In this document: one piece after another, positions 63,372-64,000 of the stretch | Layout: the number at the start of each line of letters is the position of its first letter | How positions within the stretch are numbered: position 1 is the stretch's first letter | Assembly (NCBI RefSeq): GCF_030758755.1 | Contig: NZ_CP132387.1 | Coordinates: forward strand, 1,054,001 to 1,118,000 | DNA length: 64,000 nt | Reading direction: 5' to 3' | Source of the DNA: Bartonella apihabitans | GTDB lineage: Bacteria; Pseudomonadota; Alphaproteobacteria; Rhizobiales; Rhizobiaceae | The notes under the pieces: generated by a model | Told to the model about the DNA's origin: nothing | Seen by the model: the letters and a program-made list of their open reading frames with translations, nothing else | Databases searched by the model: none | Made by a program: the position numbers and the translations under genes

Positions 63372-64000
63372 GTGTTGCGTACAAAAACCATTTTTTTGAT
63401 AAGTTGTAGTGTTGTTATCAGCGGTTGTATGTCGGATTTACTGCAATATTTCCAATCGCCATCAAAAACTTCAAACGAGACAACGTCCAGCATCCGGCCT
63501 GCAAGCCCTCTCGGCACGATCAACAGTAAAGATTACGAGGCCTGGCGGAACGCCTATAATGCGTATAACAAACAAGCCACTGCCTATTGGGATCAAATCA
63601 GCGCGAAAAGAAAACTACGCAATGAAAAGCGGGCACGTGGACAAACAATTGAACTCACCGATTATGTTTTGTCACAGCCACCTCTCTATTCTGGACCAGC
63701 CAAGCCTTCCACTGGCAAAACAACAGGACCTTCGCGTTCAATTCCAGGTGTTGATGATTTTATTGCTGCCTCAAAACGCGTTTATGGTTTTCAACCGGAA
63801 AGACCATCTAACGAAAGCGAATTTATGCGCAGTTACGTAAATGCTGCGCAAGAAATTGGTCTTAATCGTGAACAACTTGTGTCTATCTACGCTTTTGAAA
63901 CCGGTGGTGATGGCACGCACGACCTGCAATCGGGCATGATAAAAGGCAAAGCAAATGCCCGACCAATCTCCACCGCTATAGGATATAATCAGCTTGTTGC
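63372..64000 (+). CDS. Lysozyme-like (lytic transglycosylase fold) lipoprotein, partial at window end
   Basis: The open frame runs off the window. Read from the GTG at 63372, it begins with a lipoprotein signal (MLRTKTIFLISCSVVISGC, lipobox Cys about 19), then a region rich in Tyr, Asn and Lys with a coiled character (about 50-90), and then a helical segment containing NREQLVSIYAFETGGDGTHD followed by ISTAIGYNQLV. The Glu in the FETGG segment and the GYNQL stretch recall the lysozyme-like fold of lytic transglycosylases. The start is uncertain: the Shine-Dalgarno sequence is weak, and an ATG at 63429 would remove the lipobox. At least 209 residues are present. Confidence 0.7.
   Translation, partial: MLRTKTIFLISCSVVISGCMSDLLQYFQSPSKTSNETTSSIRPASPLGTINSKDYEAWRNAYNAYNKQATAYWDQISAKRKLRNEKRARGQTIELTDYVLSQPPLYSGPAKPSTGKTTGPSRSIPGVDDFIAASKRVYGFQPERPSNESEFMRSYVNAAQEIGLNREQLVSIYAFETGGDGTHDLQSGMIKGKANARPISTAIGYNQLV

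Overview
The window reads as chromosomal DNA of an alphaproteobacterium of the order Hyphomicrobiales (Rhizobiales), most like a Bartonella/Brucella relative. This rests on protein content and gene pairings: recG near glmS-glmU, lpiA-acvB, dgt-argS-SPOR protein, a DUF882 lipoprotein, HdaA next to an AI-2E permease and purM-purN, a HmuQ/BhuQ-type heme oxygenase and an NDUFS4-like complex I subunit. Base composition looks low-to-mid 40s % GC by eye, with long AT-rich gaps, which would suit a host-associated (for example insect-gut) member. The organism call is inference; no rRNA is present.

Layout: 0.7-12.1 kb holds recG, a DUF2233 protein, the ccdA-glmU-glmS group (minus strand) and the lpiA-acvB lipid pair. 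12.1-18.6 kb holds ybdD-cstA, a small unknown gene and a Zn alcohol dehydrogenase between long gaps. 18.4-23.5 kb is a self-contained anaerobic respiration operon: a perfect FNR-type box, a composite tri-heme cytochrome c, TorD, TorA and a strong terminator. 24-31.6 kb (minus) is a tripartite export operon (HlyD, double-ATPase RbbA-like, YhhJ-like permease) coupled to a DUF900 lipoprotein and followed by a periplasmic unknown. 32-46.7 kb is mostly housekeeping (hisI, folE, IscU-like, yidD, thrS, erpA-like, dgt, argS, SPOR protein, ilvE). 47-53 kb carries glpX, hom, an aminotransferase and two lipoproteins. 53-56.8 kb is an eroded sugar-acid operon in which a KGSA-type dehydrogenase survives behind fragments. 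56.8-64 kb has hmuQ, complex I and SH3 proteins, hdaA, an AI-2E permease, purMN and the start of a lysozyme-like lipoprotein. Five tRNA genes are present: Ala-CGC, Leu-GAG, Glu-TTC, Arg-TCT, Pro-TGG.

The frames of ten otherwise full-length genes, including argS, hom and glpX, are broken by about fourteen one-base indels, most of them at homopolymers. One further gene (rbbA-like) has an in-frame amber codon at its second Q-loop glutamine. Because argS cannot be dispensed with and the breaks sit in short mononucleotide runs, uncorrected long-read sequencing errors are the simplest explanation; gene decay is the alternative. For these genes I give the span of the repaired gene and state where the frame changes.

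No CRISPR array, transposase, integrase or prophage gene was recognised. The most biologically interesting item is the FNR-box/composite cytochrome/TorD/TorA operon. It has no NapC-type quinol dehydrogenase and no TorSTR regulators, so its cytochrome probably links TorA to the respiratory chain in an uncommon way.
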